This document shows, in pieces, positions 44,809-53,442 of a DNA stretch of 64,000 nt. Position 1 is the stretch's first letter, and each line of letters starts with the position of its first letter. The notes under the pieces were generated by a model that worked only from the letters and a program-made list of their open reading frames with translations, was not told the origin of the DNA and did not search any database. This DNA comes from Actinomycetospora lutea (GTDB lineage: Bacteria > Actinomycetota > Actinomycetes > Mycobacteriales > Pseudonocardiaceae): the NCBI RefSeq assembly GCF_028737205.1, contig NZ_JAQZAL010000007.1:150193-214192 (forward strand). The letters run 5' to 3'. The translations under genes were made by a program, and so were the position numbers.

Positions 44809-46008
44809 TCAGACCGCCCCCAGCGCGAGGCCCCGGTAGTTCTCCGCCAGCGCGCGACGGGCGGACTCGGAGGTCTCGATGTGGTGCAGGTGCGACAGCG
44901 CGAGCTGCTCGTCGAACGGGTCGCCGTCGGGGTCGACGTGCAGCATCGTGGTCATCGTCCAGGAGAAGTGCGAGGCCCTCCAGACGCGGCGCAGCGCCGT
45001 GTCGGAGTAGGCGTCGACGAGGCGCTCGTCCTTGGTCGCGAACCACTCGCCCAGGGCCTCGGCCAGCACCCGCACGTCGGCGACGGCGAGGTTGAGGCCC
45101 TTGGCGCCGGTGGGCGGCACGATGTGCGCGGCGTCGCCGGCCAGGAAGAGCCGCCCGTGACGCATCGGCTCGGTGACCATGCTGCGCATCGGCGTCACCG
45201 ACTTGTCGGTGATCGGGCCGCGGGCCAGCGTGAACGAGCCGTCGTCGAGCGCGAAGCGGTCGGAGAGCTCGTCCCAGATCGCCTCGTCGGCCCACGTCTG
45301 CGGGTCCGTGCCGTTCGGCACCTGGATGTAGGCGCGGGTCACCGACGGCGAGCGCATCGACGCCAGGGCGAACCCGGTGCGCCCGCGCGCGTAGATCAGT
45401 TCGTGGGACGACGGCGCGACGTCGGCGAGGATCCCCAGCCACGAGTACGGGTAGACGCGCTCGAAGCGGCGCACCAGGTGGTCGGGGATCGCCCGGCGCG
45501 ACGGCCCGTAGGACCCGTCGGCGCCGACCACGACGTCGGCGTGCAGCTCGTGCTCGGCGCCGTCGTGGCGGTAGCGCACCAGCGGCGAGTCGCTCTCGAC
45601 GTCCTCGACCGCGAGCACCTCGGCGTCGAACAGCAGCGGCTCGCCCTGCTCCAGGCGCAGCGCGATGAGGTCCTTGGTGACCTCGGTCTGCGCCCAGATC
45701 ATCACGCGGTGCCCGGTGAGCTCCTGCATGTCGACCCGGACGCTGCGTCCGGCGAAGCGCAGCTCGAACCCGTCGTGGGGCAGGCCGAGCCGGTCCATGC
45801 GCGCGTCGGCGCCGACCTCGCGCAGGGCGTCGACGGTGCCGTGCTCGAGGATGCCGGCGCGCTGGCGGGTCTCCACCCGGTCGCGGGGCCGGGACTCGAG
45901 CACCACGGTGTCGACCCCGCGCCGGCGCAGCAGGTGCGACAGCATCAGCCCGGCCGGGCCGCCACCGACGATCGCGACCTGGGTGCGGGCGGGCGCCGGG
46001 GCGCTCAT
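44809..46008 (-). CDS. pobA: 4-hydroxybenzoate 3-monooxygenase
   Basis: The product is 399 aa. FAD motif GGGPAG (15-20), GADGSYGPSR, and LFLAGDAAHIVPPTGAKG. The substrate-loop and length fit PobA, a flavin hydroxylase making protocatechuate from 4-hydroxybenzoate with NAD(P)H and O2. It overlaps pcaG by 4 bases, so hydroxylation and ring cleavage are made from one mRNA. Confidence 0.93.
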   Translation of the reverse strand: MSAPAPARTQVAIVGGGPAGLMLSHLLRRRGVDTVVLESRPRDRVETRQRAGILEHGTVDALREVGADARMDRLGLPHDGFELRFAGRSVRVDMQELTGHRVMIWAQTEVTKDLIALRLEQGEPLLFDAEVLAVEDVESDSPLVRYRHDGAEHELHADVVVGADGSYGPSRRAIPDHLVRRFERVYPYSWLGILADVAPSSHELIYARGRTGFALASMRSPSVTRAYIQVPNGTDPQTWADEAIWDELSDRFALDDGSFTLARGPITDKSVTPMRSMVTEPMRHGRLFLAGDAAHIVPPTGAKGLNLAVADVRVLAEALGEWFATKDERLVDAYSDTALRRVWRASHFSWTMTTMLHVDPDGDPFDEQLALSHLHHIETSESARRALAENYRGLALGAV

Positions 46009-46613
46009 GCCGGGGTCTCGGTGGTCGCGGCCGGCGGCTGGGCGAGGCCGTGGGTCGACAGGTCGAGGAAGACCGTCTCGCCGGGGCCCTGCATGCGGAC
46101 GTCGAAGCGGTAGCCGGGGCCGGTCGGGCCGCCGTCGGGCACCGCGAGCAGGGTCGCGCGACGCTCCTCGTCGAGCGCCGACAGCAGCGGATCGGCGGCG
46201 TTCGCGTCGGTGTGGTTCGGGAAGTAGACGCGGGTGAACAGGTGGTGCAGCAGGCCGCGCGCGAAGACGGTCACCGCCAGGTGCGGGGCGTGCGGCGAGC
46301 CCGCCGGCGCGGCGGGGCGCAGCGTGCGCAGGTGGTAGTCGCCGGCGCGGTCGGTGGGCACGCGGGCGAACCCGGTGAAGCTGCGCCCGTCGCGGTGCAG
46401 CGACCCGGGCCGGGTCGGCACCCGCCCGTCGGGGCCGGCCTGCCAGAACTCCAGCAGCGCGTCGGGCACCGGCGCGCCGGCGCCGTCGCGCACGGTGCCG
46501 TGGAGCGTGATCGCGCCGGGCGTGCCGGCCGAGACGACGTCGCCGCCGCCGTCGACGGGCAGACCGAACGCGAAGAACGGCCCCACGGTCTGCGAGGGCG
46601 TGAGGTCGAGCAT
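46005..46613 (-). CDS. pcaG: Protocatechuate 3,4-dioxygenase, alpha subunit
   Basis: The product is 202 aa. TPSQTVGPFFAFGL start and HHLFTRVYFPNHTDAN are PcaG hallmarks. It lacks the iron ligands, as expected. Overlaps pcaH by one base (TGATG) and pobA by four. Confidence 0.94.
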   Translation of the reverse strand: MLDLTPSQTVGPFFAFGLPVDGGGDVVSAGTPGAITLHGTVRDGAGAPVPDALLEFWQAGPDGRVPTRPGSLHRDGRSFTGFARVPTDRAGDYHLRTLRPAAPAGSPHAPHLAVTVFARGLLHHLFTRVYFPNHTDANAADPLLSALDEERRATLLAVPDGGPTGPGYRFDVRMQGPGETVFLDLSTHGLAQPPAATTETPA

Positions 46614-47371
46614 CAGACTCCGTCCGGGTCCGGCGGGGTGGCGTGGGCGCCGTCGAGCACGATGTCCCAGGTGTAGCCCAGGGCCCACTCGGCCTGGGTG
46701 ACGTCGTGGTCGTACGCGGCGACCAGGCGCTGCTGGGCCTTCTCGTCGGTGACCGACTGGAAGATCGGGTCGAGACCGAACAGCGGGTCGCCCGGGAAGT
46801 ACATCTGCGTCACCAGCCGCTGGGTGAACGCGGTCCCGAACAGCGAGAAGTGGATGTGCGCCGGGCGCCACGCGTTGTGGTGGTTGCGCCACGGGTAGGC
46901 GCCCGGCTTGATCGTCACGAAGCGGTAGCGACCGTCGTCGTCGGTGATCGCGCGCCCGCCGCCGGTGAAGTTCGGGTCGAGCGGCGCCGGGTGCTGGTCG
47001 CCCTCGTGGCGGTAGCGCCCGGCCGCGTTGGCCTGCCAGATCTCGAGCAGCTGGTGGCGCACCGGGCGGCCGTCGCCGTCGAGCACGCGGCCGGTGACGA
47101 TGATCCGCTCACCGAGCGGCTCGCCCGGGTGGTGGCGGGTCAGGTCGGCGTCGAGGGGCGCGACGTCGCGCGGGCCGAAGACCGGCGCGGCGAGCTCGGT
47201 GAGGCTCGGCGGCGACACCACCAGCGGCTGCCGCGGGGCCCGCAGCGCGGTGCTGCGGTAGGGCCCGTAGGCCCGGTCGGGGTGTCCGCCGGGGAGCGGC
47301 GGGGCGCCGGCGGCCGCGGCGATCTCGACCGAGACCTCGCGCTGCGTCGCGGGCTGCTGGGGTGCGCTCAC
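46613..47371 (-). CDS. pcaH: Protocatechuate 3,4-dioxygenase, beta (iron-binding) subunit
   Basis: The product is 252 aa. Iron ligands are visible: Tyr120 (GRYRHEG), Tyr159 (AYPWRN), His172 and His174 (RPAHIHFS). Intradiol cleavage of protocatechuate to 3-carboxymuconate, first step of the beta-ketoadipate route. The GTG at 47371 heads the pcaH-pcaG-pobA operon. The rest of the pca pathway is not in the window. Confidence 0.95.
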   Translation of the reverse strand: MSAPQQPATQREVSVEIAAAAGAPPLPGGHPDRAYGPYRSTALRAPRQPLVVSPPSLTELAAPVFGPRDVAPLDADLTRHHPGEPLGERIIVTGRVLDGDGRPVRHQLLEIWQANAAGRYRHEGDQHPAPLDPNFTGGGRAITDDDGRYRFVTIKPGAYPWRNHHNAWRPAHIHFSLFGTAFTQRLVTQMYFPGDPLFGLDPIFQSVTDEKAQQRLVAAYDHDVTQAEWALGYTWDIVLDGAHATPPDPDGV

Positions 47372-47413
47372 CCGCCACAGGGTGCCTCCTCGCCCCGCCG
47401 TGCCAGAATCGAG

Positions 47414-47430
47414 CTTCCGGTGGCCGGAAG
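47414..47430. promoter_or_regulatory. Palindrome in the pcaH-IclR divergent spacer
   Basis: CTTCCGG-tgg-CCGGAAG, a perfect 7-bp dyad that covers the AAGGAGG ribosome site of the IclR gene. A natural site for autoregulation and perhaps for control of pcaH. Confidence 0.55.
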
Positions 47431-47438
47431 GAGGCGCG

Positions 47439-48299
47439 GTGAGCCCAGCGCAGGGCGGCCACGGCGGCCGGAGATCCCCGAGCGGACCGTCGGTCACCGA
47501 GCGCGTGCTCGGGATCCTCTCCGCGTTCGGTCCCGGCGCCGAGGCGCTGACGCTGTCGGGCATCGCCCGCACCGCCGGGCTGCCGCTCTCCACGGCCCAC
47601 CGGCTCGTCGGCGAGCTGGCCTCGTGGGGCGCCCTCGAACGCGGCGAGGACGGGCGCTACCGGATCGGGCTGCGGCTCTGGGAGGTCGGTGCGCTCGCCC
47701 CGCGCAGCCTGGGCCTGCGGGAACGCGCGATGCCCTATCTCGAGGACCTCTACGAGGCGACCCGGCAGAACGTGCAGCTCGCGGTGCGCGACGGGCACGA
47801 GGTCGTCTACGTGGAACGGCTCGCGCACCCCGAGGCGGTCCGCGTGTTCAGCCGCGTGGGCGGGCGGATGCCGCTCAACGCCACCGGCGTCGGCCAGGTG
47901 CTGCTCGCGTTCGCGCCGCCGGCGGTCCAGGAGGAGGTGCTGGCGGGCCCGCTGCCGGCGCTCACCCCGCGCACGATCACCGACCCGCAGGACCTGCGTC
48001 GCACGCTCGCCGCGGTGCGCCGCGAGGGCGTGGCCGTGTGCGACGGCATGGTCGACCCGCTCTCGCTGTCGGTGGCCGCCCCGGTGCGCGGCGAGGACGA
48101 GCGGGTCGTCGCCTCGCTGTCGGTCGTCGTGCCCAGCGCGGGCGCGGAGCCGCGCACGATCGTCCCCGCGGTGCGCGCGGCCGCCCGCGGCATCTCCCGG
48201 GCCCTCGGCGCGCCCTCGGCCCGGCGGCGGCCCACCGGCGTCGTCACCCCGGTGCCGACCGCCCCGGATACGCCGCCGCGGGCCGGCCGCGGGACGTGA
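47439..48299 (+). CDS. IclR-family regulator of the pca/pob operon
   Basis: The product is 286 aa. IclR helix-turn-helix (LTLSGIARTAGLPLSTAHRL) and effector domain (VVYVERLAHPEAVR, MPLNATGVGQVLLA). PcaR/PobR-type by position, divergent from pcaH by 67 bases. GTG with AAGGAGG 8 bases upstream; a longer frame from 47382 lacks a site. Confidence 0.88.
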   Translation: MSPAQGGHGGRRSPSGPSVTERVLGILSAFGPGAEALTLSGIARTAGLPLSTAHRLVGELASWGALERGEDGRYRIGLRLWEVGALAPRSLGLRERAMPYLEDLYEATRQNVQLAVRDGHEVVYVERLAHPEAVRVFSRVGGRMPLNATGVGQVLLAFAPPAVQEEVLAGPLPALTPRTITDPQDLRRTLAAVRREGVAVCDGMVDPLSLSVAAPVRGEDERVVASLSVVVPSAGAEPRTIVPAVRAAARGISRALGAPSARRRPTGVVTPVPTAPDTPPRAGRGT

Positions 48300-48380
48300 G
48301 GCCGGCCGGGTCGGGCGCGGGGTTTGGCTGACCGTCGTGATCGGCGACACCCGGGCACCACCACGTCCCGGAGGTCTCCC

Positions 48381-49262
48381 GTGCGCCCGTTCGACGACAT
48401 CGACCGCCTCGCCGAGTCGCCCGCCCTCGACAAGGTCGCCGCGCCGCTGCGCGACGCCGTCCACCGGGTGCTGCGGCGCCAGGACGTCAAGGACGCGCTG
48501 CACGGCGTGTGGATGGGCCACCCGCTGCACCCGGTGCTCGCTCAGCTCTCGCTCGGCAGCTTCGTCTCCGCGGGCGTGCTCGACGTCCTGCCCCGCACCC
48601 GCCGTCCGGCGACCGCCCTGATCGCGCTCGGACTCGTCTCGGCGGTGCCGACGGCCGCGGCGGGGTGGGCCGACTACGCCGACGGGCACGAGGAGCAGCA
48701 GCGCGTGGGCGTGGTCCACGCGGCGGCGAACGGGGTCATGCTCGCGGGCTATGCGGCATCGCTGGCGGCCCGGGCGCGCGGACGCAGCCTGCGCGGCGCG
48801 CTGTGGGGCTGGGCGGCGCTGACGGTCGGCACCGCCGGCGCCACGCTCGGCGGCCACATGGCCTACCACCAGGCGATGGGCGCCAACCACGCCGAGGGCT
48901 ACCCGCACATCGGTCCCGGCGACTGGACCGACGTCGGCACTGTCGCCGAACTGCCCGAGGGCGAGCCGACGCGGCGCATCGTCGGGGACGTCGGCGTGCT
49001 CGTCGTCCGGCAGGGCGAGGAGATCCACGCCCTGGCCGACCGCTGCGCGCACGCCTCGGCGCCGCTGCACGAGGGACAGGTCACGAACGGCGACGGCCCG
49101 CCGTGCGTGGTGTGCCCGTGGCACGGCAGCGTCTTCCGCCTCGACACCGGCGCGGTGGTGCACGGGCCCGCGACCGCACCCCAGCCGACATTCCGGACGC
49201 GGGTGCGCGACGGGCGCCTCGAGCTCGCGGTCACCGGCTACCCGGGCGTGCCGGCGAGCTGA
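48381..49262 (+). CDS. DUF2231 membrane domain fused to a Rieske [2Fe-2S] domain
   Basis: The product is 293 aa. Four hydrophobic segments of a DUF2231 domain (HGVWMGHPLHPVLAQLSLG) followed by a Rieske domain with CAHASAPLH and CVVCPWHGSVF. A membrane-bound electron carrier; partner unknown. GTG with GGAGG 8 bases upstream. Confidence 0.88.
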   Translation: MRPFDDIDRLAESPALDKVAAPLRDAVHRVLRRQDVKDALHGVWMGHPLHPVLAQLSLGSFVSAGVLDVLPRTRRPATALIALGLVSAVPTAAAGWADYADGHEEQQRVGVVHAAANGVMLAGYAASLAARARGRSLRGALWGWAALTVGTAGATLGGHMAYHQAMGANHAEGYPHIGPGDWTDVGTVAELPEGEPTRRIVGDVGVLVVRQGEEIHALADRCAHASAPLHEGQVTNGDGPPCVVCPWHGSVFRLDTGAVVHGPATAPQPTFRTRVRDGRLELAVTGYPGVPAS

Positions 49263-49326
49263 GTCACGAGTGCGCGGGGGCGTGCGCCGGGCACCCCGCT
49301 CCGTTCCCGATCACGAGAGGTGCCCG

Positions 49327-49626
49327 ATGACCGCGCACGCCCTGGCCGACTTCCCCACCGCAGGCTTCGACCACTTCCGTCAGGCGTTCCGCGACGCCCT
49401 CGACGACGGCCCGGCCCGCGAGTGCCGCGAGGCCCGCGTGTTCCACGGCTCCGGGGACGACGAGGACGGCCGCGTCGTCGTCCTGCTGTCCTTCGACGAC
49501 ACCGACGCGCTCGCCCGGTTCCGAGCCGAGATCGAGAAGGACGTCGCCTCGGGCGGCGACATGGCCCCGCCGGTGTTCACCGAGCTGACCGAGGACGACG
49601 ACCTCGTCACACGGACCAGCGCGTGA
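49327..49626 (+). CDS. Small hypothetical protein (99 aa)
   Basis: An acidic alpha+beta protein (FDHFRQAFRDALDDG, VFHGSGDDEDGRVVVLLSF). Possibly a dimeric ferredoxin-like fold such as ABM domains; low confidence. The 208 bases downstream hold no gene, only the desaturase promoter region. Confidence 0.6.
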   Translation: MTAHALADFPTAGFDHFRQAFRDALDDGPARECREARVFHGSGDDEDGRVVVLLSFDDTDALARFRAEIEKDVASGGDMAPPVFTELTEDDDLVTRTSA

Positions 49627-49834
49627 CGCGCCCCGCCTGCGGCGTCCGGGTGAGCGCCCGGCGACCGTCGGACGAATCACGCCCGTCGGTCGTCCGGCGG
49701 CCCGTGCCCGCAGCGTCCCCGACCCGTGACGCCGTGTCAGGGTGGGACCGCACAGTCTTCAACCTCTGGCCCCTCACCCTCTGGACGACGAGCCCGTCGC
49801 CGAGGACCGCCCGCCCCCTCGGGAGCTTCCCCGC

Positions 49835-50842
49835 ATGACGTCCGGTCCGGCTTCTCCGCCCGCCGCCCCCCGTGTCGCCCCTCCGGCCGAACCCCCGGCC
49901 GATCCCCTGGCCGACCGCCCCGCGGCGCCGCAGGACGACCTCTCCGACCACGAGCGCCACATCGCCCCGCACGTGATGGTGTACGTGTTCGCGTTCGTGC
50001 CGTTCCTCGCCCTGATCGCCGCGGTCCCGCTGGTGTGGGGCTGGGGACTGAGCTGGCTGGACGTCGGGCTGACCGCCGGCTTCTACGCGCTGACGATGCT
50101 CGGCGTCACCGTCGGGTTCCACCGGTACTTCACCCACGGGGCGTTCCGCGCCCGGCGCGGGCTGCGGATCGCCCTGGGCGTCGCGGGCAGCATGGCCGTG
50201 CAGGGCCCGATCCGGCACTGGGTGGCCGACCACCGCCGCCACCACCTGTTCGCCGACAAGGAGGGCGACCCGCACTCGCCCTGGGCGTTCGGGACGTCGC
50301 CGGCGGCGCTGGCACGCGGGTTCTGGCACGCGCACATGGGCTGGATCTTCGAGCGCTCGCTGACCAACCAGCAGCGCTTCACCCCGGACCTCATCGCCGA
50401 CCCGGACATGCGCTTCGTGCACCGCGCGTTCACGTGGCTGACGGTGGCGAGCCTCGCCGCGCCGCCGCTGATCGGCGGGCTCGTGACGTGGTCGTGGTGG
50501 GGCGCGGTCACCGCGTTCTTCTGGGCGAGCCTCGTGCGGGTGGGGCTGACCCACCACGTCGCGTGGTCCACCAACTCGATCTGCCACCTCGTCGGCGAGC
50601 GCCCGTGGGGCGCGCGCGACCGGTCGACCAACGTCTGGCTGCTGGCGATCCCGAGCATGGGCGAGTCGTGGCACAACCTGCACCACGCCGACCCGACCTC
50701 GGCCCGCCACGGCGTCGGGCGCGGGCAGATCGACATCTCCGCGCGCACGATCTGGCTGTTCGAGAAGCTCGGCTGGGTCTCGCACGTCAAGTGGCCCACC
50801 GAGCGGCGCCTCGGGAAGCTGGCGGCGCGCGCCGCTCAGTAG
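49835..50842 (+). CDS. Acyl-CoA / fatty acid delta-9-type desaturase
   Basis: The product is 335 aa. The three His boxes are present: HRYFTH (96-101), HRRHH (133-137) and HNLHH near residue 280. Four membrane spans. A Pro-rich ~35-residue N-terminus. The last 7 bases overlap the convergent DUF1206 gene. Introduces a cis double bond to fluidise membrane lipids. Confidence 0.9.
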   Translation: MTSGPASPPAAPRVAPPAEPPADPLADRPAAPQDDLSDHERHIAPHVMVYVFAFVPFLALIAAVPLVWGWGLSWLDVGLTAGFYALTMLGVTVGFHRYFTHGAFRARRGLRIALGVAGSMAVQGPIRHWVADHRRHHLFADKEGDPHSPWAFGTSPAALARGFWHAHMGWIFERSLTNQQRFTPDLIADPDMRFVHRAFTWLTVASLAAPPLIGGLVTWSWWGAVTAFFWASLVRVGLTHHVAWSTNSICHLVGERPWGARDRSTNVWLLAIPSMGESWHNLHHADPTSARHGVGRGQIDISARTIWLFEKLGWVSHVKWPTERRLGKLAARAAQ

Positions 50843-51714
50843 GCGCGGCGGTAGCGGGCGTCGAGCACGCAGTAGAGCCCGAACGCCCCGAGACCGAGCG
50901 ACAGCGCGATCAGGGGTGCGACGCCCTGCCCGTGCCGGACGAGCGCGCGCAGGGCCTCGTCCAGGCCCCCGACGCGGGCGGGATCGGCCCGGAGCGCGGC
51001 GACGGCGAACAGCACGCCCACCGCGCCGAACGCGACGGCGCGGGCGAGGTTGCCGACCGCGCCCAGCACCACCGCGGCCCGCCGGACCCCCGCCGGCAGG
51101 TCGTCGACGAGGTCGCCCATGAACGTGCGGGCGCACCCCGTGTAGACCATCGTCCCGGCGATCACCATCACGGTCACCGCGACCGCGCCGACGAGCAGCC
51201 AGCCGAGCGGGAGCGCGAGCAGCCCGGCGACGAGCTTCTGCGGGCCGGCGCGCCCGTTCTCGGGGTCGCCGAGCACGGTCCGCGCGGCGACAACGGCCAC
51301 GGCGAGGACCGCGATCGCCTTCGACGCCGCGCCGACGCGCTTGCGGAAGCGCTCGCCGCCGGACACCCAGCGGAAGCCCGCGATCGTCGCCGTGATCTGC
51401 CAGGCCGCGAAGGCCACGAGCCCCGCGACGAACGCGACGAGCACGGCGATGCCGAGCGGCCCGACGGAGGCGACCGCCGAGACGGCGCCCTGCTGGTCGA
51501 CCTCGGCCGGCCCGGCACCGAGCGCCAGACGCAGCCCGAGACCGCCGACGAGCAGGTGCACCGCGCCGTAGGCGATCAGCCCCGCCCGCCCGAGGATCTC
51601 CACGAGGCGGCTGGGCGCGTCGCCGCCGCCGTGCACGGTCCGGTCGGCGGCCTCGTGCACGGCGTGCTCGGCGGCCTCGCCGACCGCCTCCACGCCGTTC
51701 GCCTCGGTGCTCAC
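50836..51714 (-). CDS. DUF1206 membrane protein
   Basis: The product is 292 aa with six hydrophobic segments arranged as three two-helix repeats (RAGLIAYGAVHLLVGGLGL, FRKRVGAASKAIAVLAVAVV, NLARAVAFGAVGVLFAVAAL). Function unknown; common in actinobacteria near stress genes. Confidence 0.85.
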   Translation of the reverse strand: MSTEANGVEAVGEAAEHAVHEAADRTVHGGGDAPSRLVEILGRAGLIAYGAVHLLVGGLGLRLALGAGPAEVDQQGAVSAVASVGPLGIAVLVAFVAGLVAFAAWQITATIAGFRWVSGGERFRKRVGAASKAIAVLAVAVVAARTVLGDPENGRAGPQKLVAGLLALPLGWLLVGAVAVTVMVIAGTMVYTGCARTFMGDLVDDLPAGVRRAAVVLGAVGNLARAVAFGAVGVLFAVAALRADPARVGGLDEALRALVRHGQGVAPLIALSLGLGAFGLYCVLDARYRRAY

Positions 51715-51774
51715 CGCCCCGGTTTCACCGGACCCGCCCGTCGGCGAAACCCCGCCGGGACCCGCGTCACGGGT

Positions 51775-52101
51775 TCAGAAGTCCGGCCCGTAGTCGGTCG
51801 GGACGGCCTGGGCCATCGGCACGCGCTGCAGGTGCACCCGCCGGGAGAACCGGATGACCGGCCGGATGAGCAGCTCGACGCTGCCGATCACGAAGAACCA
51901 CGTGCCCACGTACGTCGTCTCCTCGGAGAAGAACAGGATGCTCCCGACGAGGAACCACAGGCCGACGAGGATGTCGTTGACGATCGACAGCACCTCGTAG
52001 CGGCGGCGGATGACGAGCTCCTCGTGCCCCAGCTTGTAGACCAGTGGCGGCGCGTGCCCGCTCGGGGTCTCCCCGCCGCTGCCGCCCGTCGGTGCACTCA
52101 T
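51775..52101 (-). CDS. YrhK-like domain membrane protein
   Basis: The product is 108 aa. VIRRRYEVLSIVNDILVGLWFLVGSI and a second hydrophobic segment. Matches the YrhK pattern. Unknown role. Confidence 0.78.
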   Translation of the reverse strand: MSAPTGGSGGETPSGHAPPLVYKLGHEELVIRRRYEVLSIVNDILVGLWFLVGSILFFSEETTYVGTWFFVIGSVELLIRPVIRFSRRVHLQRVPMAQAVPTDYGPDF

Positions 52102-52133
52102 GGTGCGGAGCCTGCCGCCTCGCGGGGCGTGCG

Positions 52134-53261
52134 TCAGGTCCGCGCGCCGATCGTGCGGGCGTGACGCTCGGCGGTGTCGGCGTCCTCGCTGGCGCGGTCG
52201 GCCTCGCGGCGCCGGGTGTCGCGCTCGCGCCCCGCCGTGTCGGAGCGCTCCCAGGCCGCGCGGCGGGCCTCCTCGGCGGCGTCGAGGCGGGCGCGCAGGT
52301 CGGAGACCGTGGCGTCGGCCTCCTCGGCCTCGTGCGTGGCGGCCTCGGCGGCCTCGGCGGCCTCGCGGGCCTGCTCGGCGAGGTCGTCGGCGCGCTCGCG
52401 GGCCCGCCGGGCGGCCTGCTCGGCGCGTTCGCGCTCCTCGCGCTCGCGGCGTTCCCGCTCGGCGCGCTCGCGCTCCTCCTGCTCGGCGCGCTCGCGGTCC
52501 TCGCGCTCGCGGGTCTCCTGGTCGTCCCGGATGTCGTCGGTGTCGTCGTCCTCGAGGTCGTCGTCGAGGTCCCCGTCGAGGTCCCCGTCGAGGTCGCCGT
52601 CGCCGTCCGCGGGGGGCGCGGGGCGTGACGTCCGGCGGTCGGGGCGGACGCGGGTCGGGCGGCCGGGCCGCTCGCGGCGGGCGGAGCGCGCCCCCGACGC
52701 CGGGCCGCCGAGGGCCGCGCTGATCCCGCCCTCGCCGAGACCGGGGCCGGCCTCCATCCCGCCCGCGAGCTGCCCGCCCGCCAGGGCCCGGGCGGCCGCG
52801 GGGTCGGCGAGCGCGGCGCCGATCGTGCGCTCGAGCTCGCGGATCGCGGGGTCGCCGAGGCGCACGGCCTCCTCGCGGGCGATGCGCCGGCCGCGCTCGA
52901 CCAGCGCGTTGATGAGCCCGTGGCGCTGGCGGGAGAGCTGGCGCAGCGCGTCGCCCTCGAGCTTCTCCTGGGCCTCGCGCAGCGACCCGCCGAGCTCCTC
53001 GAGCCCCTCGATCTCCTCGGGGTACTCGCGGGCCAGCCGGTTGGCGACCCACGCCGCCACCGACGGCTTGCGCAGCGCGCCGATCTCCTTGGCGAGCTCG
53101 CGGTCGCCGGCCTTGCGCGCGTCCTTGACCATGGCGTCCCGGACGGGGATGAACTCCTCGCGCCCGATGCCGTAGAGCAGGTCGGCGGCGTCCTCGAGCG
53201 AGGTGGGGAGCTCGTCGGTCTCGGTGTCGTCCTCGGTGGGCGTGTCGGGACCCGGGGTCAT
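52134..53261 (-). CDS. Coiled-coil protein with conserved actinobacterial N-domain
   Basis: The product is 375 aa. N-domain: LLYGIGREEFIPVRDAMVK and RKPSVAAWVANRLAREYP, seen in many actinobacteria. Then an Asp-rich DGDLDGDLDGDLDDDL repeat, and a highly charged Glu/Arg/Ala coiled coil (about 240-370). No catalytic motif. Confidence 0.75.
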   Translation of the reverse strand: MTPGPDTPTEDDTETDELPTSLEDAADLLYGIGREEFIPVRDAMVKDARKAGDRELAKEIGALRKPSVAAWVANRLAREYPEEIEGLEELGGSLREAQEKLEGDALRQLSRQRHGLINALVERGRRIAREEAVRLGDPAIRELERTIGAALADPAAARALAGGQLAGGMEAGPGLGEGGISAALGGPASGARSARRERPGRPTRVRPDRRTSRPAPPADGDGDLDGDLDGDLDDDLEDDDTDDIRDDQETREREDRERAEQEERERAERERREREERERAEQAARRARERADDLAEQAREAAEAAEAATHEAEEADATVSDLRARLDAAEEARRAAWERSDTAGRERDTRRREADRASEDADTAERHARTIGART

Positions 53262-53442
53262 GCGGGGCGCTCCCGTCGGTCGGGCCGTCTGGGGTGACGC
53301 CCACGGTGCCCTACTCGCGGTGCTCGCGGTGGGGATCGACCCGCCGTGTCCCGGACAGCAGACGCTCGCCCGCGGGCGCTCCTCGCCGGCGGGGCCGTCC
53401 GGTGGTTTCGCGGCGGCGCCGCGGGTGGGAACACCCTGCGGC

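Noticed and set aside
48752..48768. Third copy of the 72-bp element (shares ATGCGGCATCGCTGG)
   Set aside because: Only one short hairpin arm set matches, inside the DUF2231 coding sequence; flanking parts do not.
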